Assembly: GCA_003523465.1 (NCBI GenBank)
Contig: DQAA01000019.1
Coordinates: 1 to 8,653, forward strand
Length of the DNA stretch: 8,653 nucleotides
From: Pseudomonas sp.
Lineage (GTDB): Bacteria; Pseudomonadota; Gammaproteobacteria; Pseudomonadales; Pseudomonadaceae
Direction of reading: 5' to 3'
The notes beneath the pieces are model-generated. The model saw only the letters and a program-made list of their open reading frames with translations, did not search any database and was not told the DNA's origin. This document shows, in pieces, positions 7,383 through 8,653 of the stretch; position 1 is the stretch's first letter, and the number at the start of each line of letters is the position of its first letter. Position numbers and translations under genes: made by a program.

Positions 7383-8345
7383 GTGCGTAAGTCATTGATG
7401 CGTATGACATTGCGTCAATTGCAGATCTTCAATGAAGTGTGTGATTTGCGTTCTTACAGCCGGGCGGCGGAGGAAATGGCGCTGACGCAACCCGCCGTAA
7501 GTCTACAGATCCGCCAACTGGAAGAACTGGTCGGCCAGCCGCTTTTTGAATACGTCGGCAAGAAACTCTATCTCACCGAAGCCGCCGAAGCCTTGCAGCG
7601 CGCCAGCCGGGACATCTTCGGCCGTCTCGAAAGCCTCGATATGCAGCTCTCGGACATGCAGGGCTCGCTGCAGGGCCAGTTGAAGCTGGCGGTCGAGTCC
7701 AGCGCCAAGTACTTCGTGCCGCACCTGTTCGCCGCGTTCAAGAAGCTGCATCCGGAGGTCAACCTGACCCTGACGGTGGTCAACCGTGCCCAGGCGATCC
7801 GCCGCCTTTCCGATAACCGCGATGACCTGATCATCATGTCCATGGTCCCGCAGGACATGGGCCTGGAATTCCTGCCATTCCTCAACAATCCCATCGTTGC
7901 CGTGGCCCCGCCGGATCATCCGCTATGCCGGCTGGACAGCCTGCGCCTGCAGGACCTGGAGCCGCATACCCTGCTGGTCCGCGAGCAGGGCTCGGGCACG
8001 CGCAAGGCCTGCGAGGAATACTTCAAGGAGAAGCGCGTGCACTTCACCCAGACGCTGGAAGTGGCTTCAGCCGATGCCCAGCGCGAATGCGTGATTGCAG
8101 GTCTGGGAATTGCCCTGCTGACCCGTCACGCCCTGAACCTGGAACTGGCCACCGGAATGCTCCGCGAGCTGCCGGTGGAGGAACTGCCGCTGTACCGGAG
8201 CTGGTGCGTGGTGCAGTCCAAGGCCAAGCGGCAATCGCCGGTGGCCTTGGCGTTTCTTGCATTCATTCGCAGCGAACGTGCGCACATCAGCGGGCTTGTT
8301 GAACGTTTCTCCGGGGTTCTGCCGCCGACACCTGCCATACGTTGA
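7383..8345 (+). CDS. pycR: LysR-type transcriptional regulator of pyruvate carboxylase
   Basis: This 320-residue LysR-family protein has an N-terminal winged helix-turn-helix (LRQLQIFNEV at 10-19, YSRAAEEMALTQPAVSLQIR at 25-44), a linker helix (about 60-95) and a periplasmic-binding-like effector domain (about 98-300) with the ligand-pocket-like REQGSGTR at 200-207. It resembles the CbbR-like branch. It is divergent from pycA, the usual layout for a LysR activator and its target, and corresponds to PA5437 (PycR), reported in P. aeruginosa as a regulator needed for lung infection. GTG 7383 is chosen because GGGGA (7374-7378) and GAGG (7368-7371) precede it; a TTG at 7362 and ATGs at 7398 and 7404 are alternatives. 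The last 19 codons and the stop overlap an opposite-strand small gene. The effector is unknown. Confidence 0.93.
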   Translation: MRKSLMRMTLRQLQIFNEVCDLRSYSRAAEEMALTQPAVSLQIRQLEELVGQPLFEYVGKKLYLTEAAEALQRASRDIFGRLESLDMQLSDMQGSLQGQLKLAVESSAKYFVPHLFAAFKKLHPEVNLTLTVVNRAQAIRRLSDNRDDLIIMSMVPQDMGLEFLPFLNNPIVAVAPPDHPLCRLDSLRLQDLEPHTLLVREQGSGTRKACEEYFKEKRVHFTQTLEVASADAQRECVIAGLGIALLTRHALNLELATGMLRELPVEELPLYRSWCVVQSKAKRQSPVALAFLAFIRSERAHISGLVERFSGVLPPTPAIR

Positions 8346-8505
8346 AGCTCTGCAAATCACCGAAATCGGTGATTTCCTGAAGCAGACGACGCTGTTCGGA
8401 ATAGCTTTCGATCGCGCGGCGGTACTCCATGCGGCGCTGGTCTTTTTCCTGCTGCTTGCGGGATTTGGCGCTGGGTTGATACGAGCCATCGAGTTCACGA
8501 GCCAT
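8287..8505 (-). CDS. Small charged protein of unknown function
   Basis: This is a 72-residue protein starting MARELDGSYQPSAKSRKQQE. I do not recognise its family. Residues 14-45 are dense in Arg, Lys, Gln and Glu and should form a long helix, possibly a short coiled coil; there is no signal peptide, membrane segment or cysteine. ATG 8505 is preferred because an AGGGAG ribosome site (8513-8518) stands 7 nt before it. An in-frame ATG at 8649 would extend the protein through intergenic REP sequence, and an out-of-frame ATG at 8510 opens a low-quality frame. Its 3' end overlaps the 3' end of pycR by 59 bp (8287-8345), tail to tail. It may be a conserved small Pseudomonas protein; the well-placed ribosome site is the main support for reality. 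Confidence 0.65.
   Translation of the reverse strand: MARELDGSYQPSAKSRKQQEKDQRRMEYRRAIESYSEQRRLLQEITDFGDLQSFNVWQVSAAEPRRNVQQAR
8354..8375. other. Perfect inverted repeat just after pycR, inside the small gene
   Basis: Two 10-bp arms, AAATCACCGA (8354-8363) and TCGGTGATTT (8366-8375), are exact reverse complements separated by 2 bp. It begins 9 bp after the pycR stop and could act as a weak terminator for pycR, with three T residues at the end of the stem. On the other strand it is coding sequence (about residues 43-50, EITDFGDL) of the small protein. Function is unproven. Confidence 0.55.
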
Positions 8506-8624
8506 TTCATATCTCCCTGATCGAGTGCATACGCTTACGGGAGTTTCAGACTGAATCGGGAACTTGACGGTTTGACGGCGGGAGGGTGACAGGGGTGTTA
8601 AGGGTGATGAAACGCTGATGGCCT

Positions 8625-8650
8625 CATCGCCGGCAACGCCGGCTCCCACA
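8625..8650. repeat. Single Pseudomonas REP element at the right edge
   Basis: Read on the minus strand this is TGTGGGAGC followed by a GCCGGC/GCCGGC hairpin (8629-8634 and 8638-8643, 3-nt loop) and GATG. It shares the TGTGGGAGC...GCGAT frame with the REP pair at 2071-2148 but has a different stem, so it is a second REP variant. A partner may lie beyond the window edge. Confidence 0.75.
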
Positions 8651-8653
8651 ATG

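Noticed and set aside
8367..8510. Out-of-frame ATG at 8510 opening a 147-codon frame
   Set aside because: It is closer to the ribosome site than ATG 8505 (2 nt from the AGGGAG), and its product is a low-complexity shadow that runs far into pycR antisense.

Overview
The window reads as chromosomal DNA of a GC-rich gammaproteobacterium, almost certainly a Pseudomonas of the fluorescens/putida type. The main evidence is the divergent pycR / pycA-pycB arrangement (the layout of PA5437-PA5436-PA5435 in P. aeruginosa) and repetitive extragenic palindromes of the TGTGGGAGC...GCGAT type typical of that genus. No rRNA, tRNA, insertion sequence or CRISPR array was seen.

Left part (1-2160). A truncated homocysteine S-methyltransferase-family gene runs leftward off the edge. 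An AT-rich divergent promoter region of about 106 bp separates it from a two-gene rightward operon. That operon encodes a periplasmic family-3 solute-binding protein and a polar-amino-acid-type ABC permease, joined by an ATGA overlap. No ATPase gene follows. The operon ends at a REP pair with 28-bp arms that also separates it from the convergent hip genes.

Middle (2161-3926, minus strand). A HipA-family Ser/Thr kinase toxin gene is followed by a small Xre/HipB antitoxin gene with a 4-nt overlap, so toxin comes before antitoxin. Upstream of hipA are three copies of a TGCA-N6-TGCA palindrome spaced 42 and 41 bp apart, about four helical turns each. They are probably autoregulatory operators. 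They place the real hipA start at 3761, not at the longer in-frame ATGs. The module lies between the pyc terminator and the REP pair, like a self-contained cassette.

Right part (3901-8653). pycA (biotin carboxylase subunit) and pycB (carboxyltransferase plus biotin carrier; often labelled oadA) form a leftward operon encoding a two-subunit pyruvate carboxylase, which makes oxaloacetate to refill the TCA cycle. It ends in a strong intrinsic terminator. The LysR-type regulator pycR is divergent, and the shared intergenic region has two AATT-centred palindromes 22 bp apart and an 8-bp hairpin in the pycA leader. Beyond pycR is a small, charged, uncharacterised protein gene on the opposite strand whose 3' end overlaps the 3' end of pycR by 59 bp. 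A single REP lies at the right edge. Between that gene's start and the REP (8506-8624) no gene was recognised.

The three parts look functionally independent: a possible sulfur-amino-acid uptake and methyl-transfer locus, a toxin-antitoxin module, and a regulated anaplerotic enzyme. The least routine feature is the hipA-hipB module with its phased triple operator.
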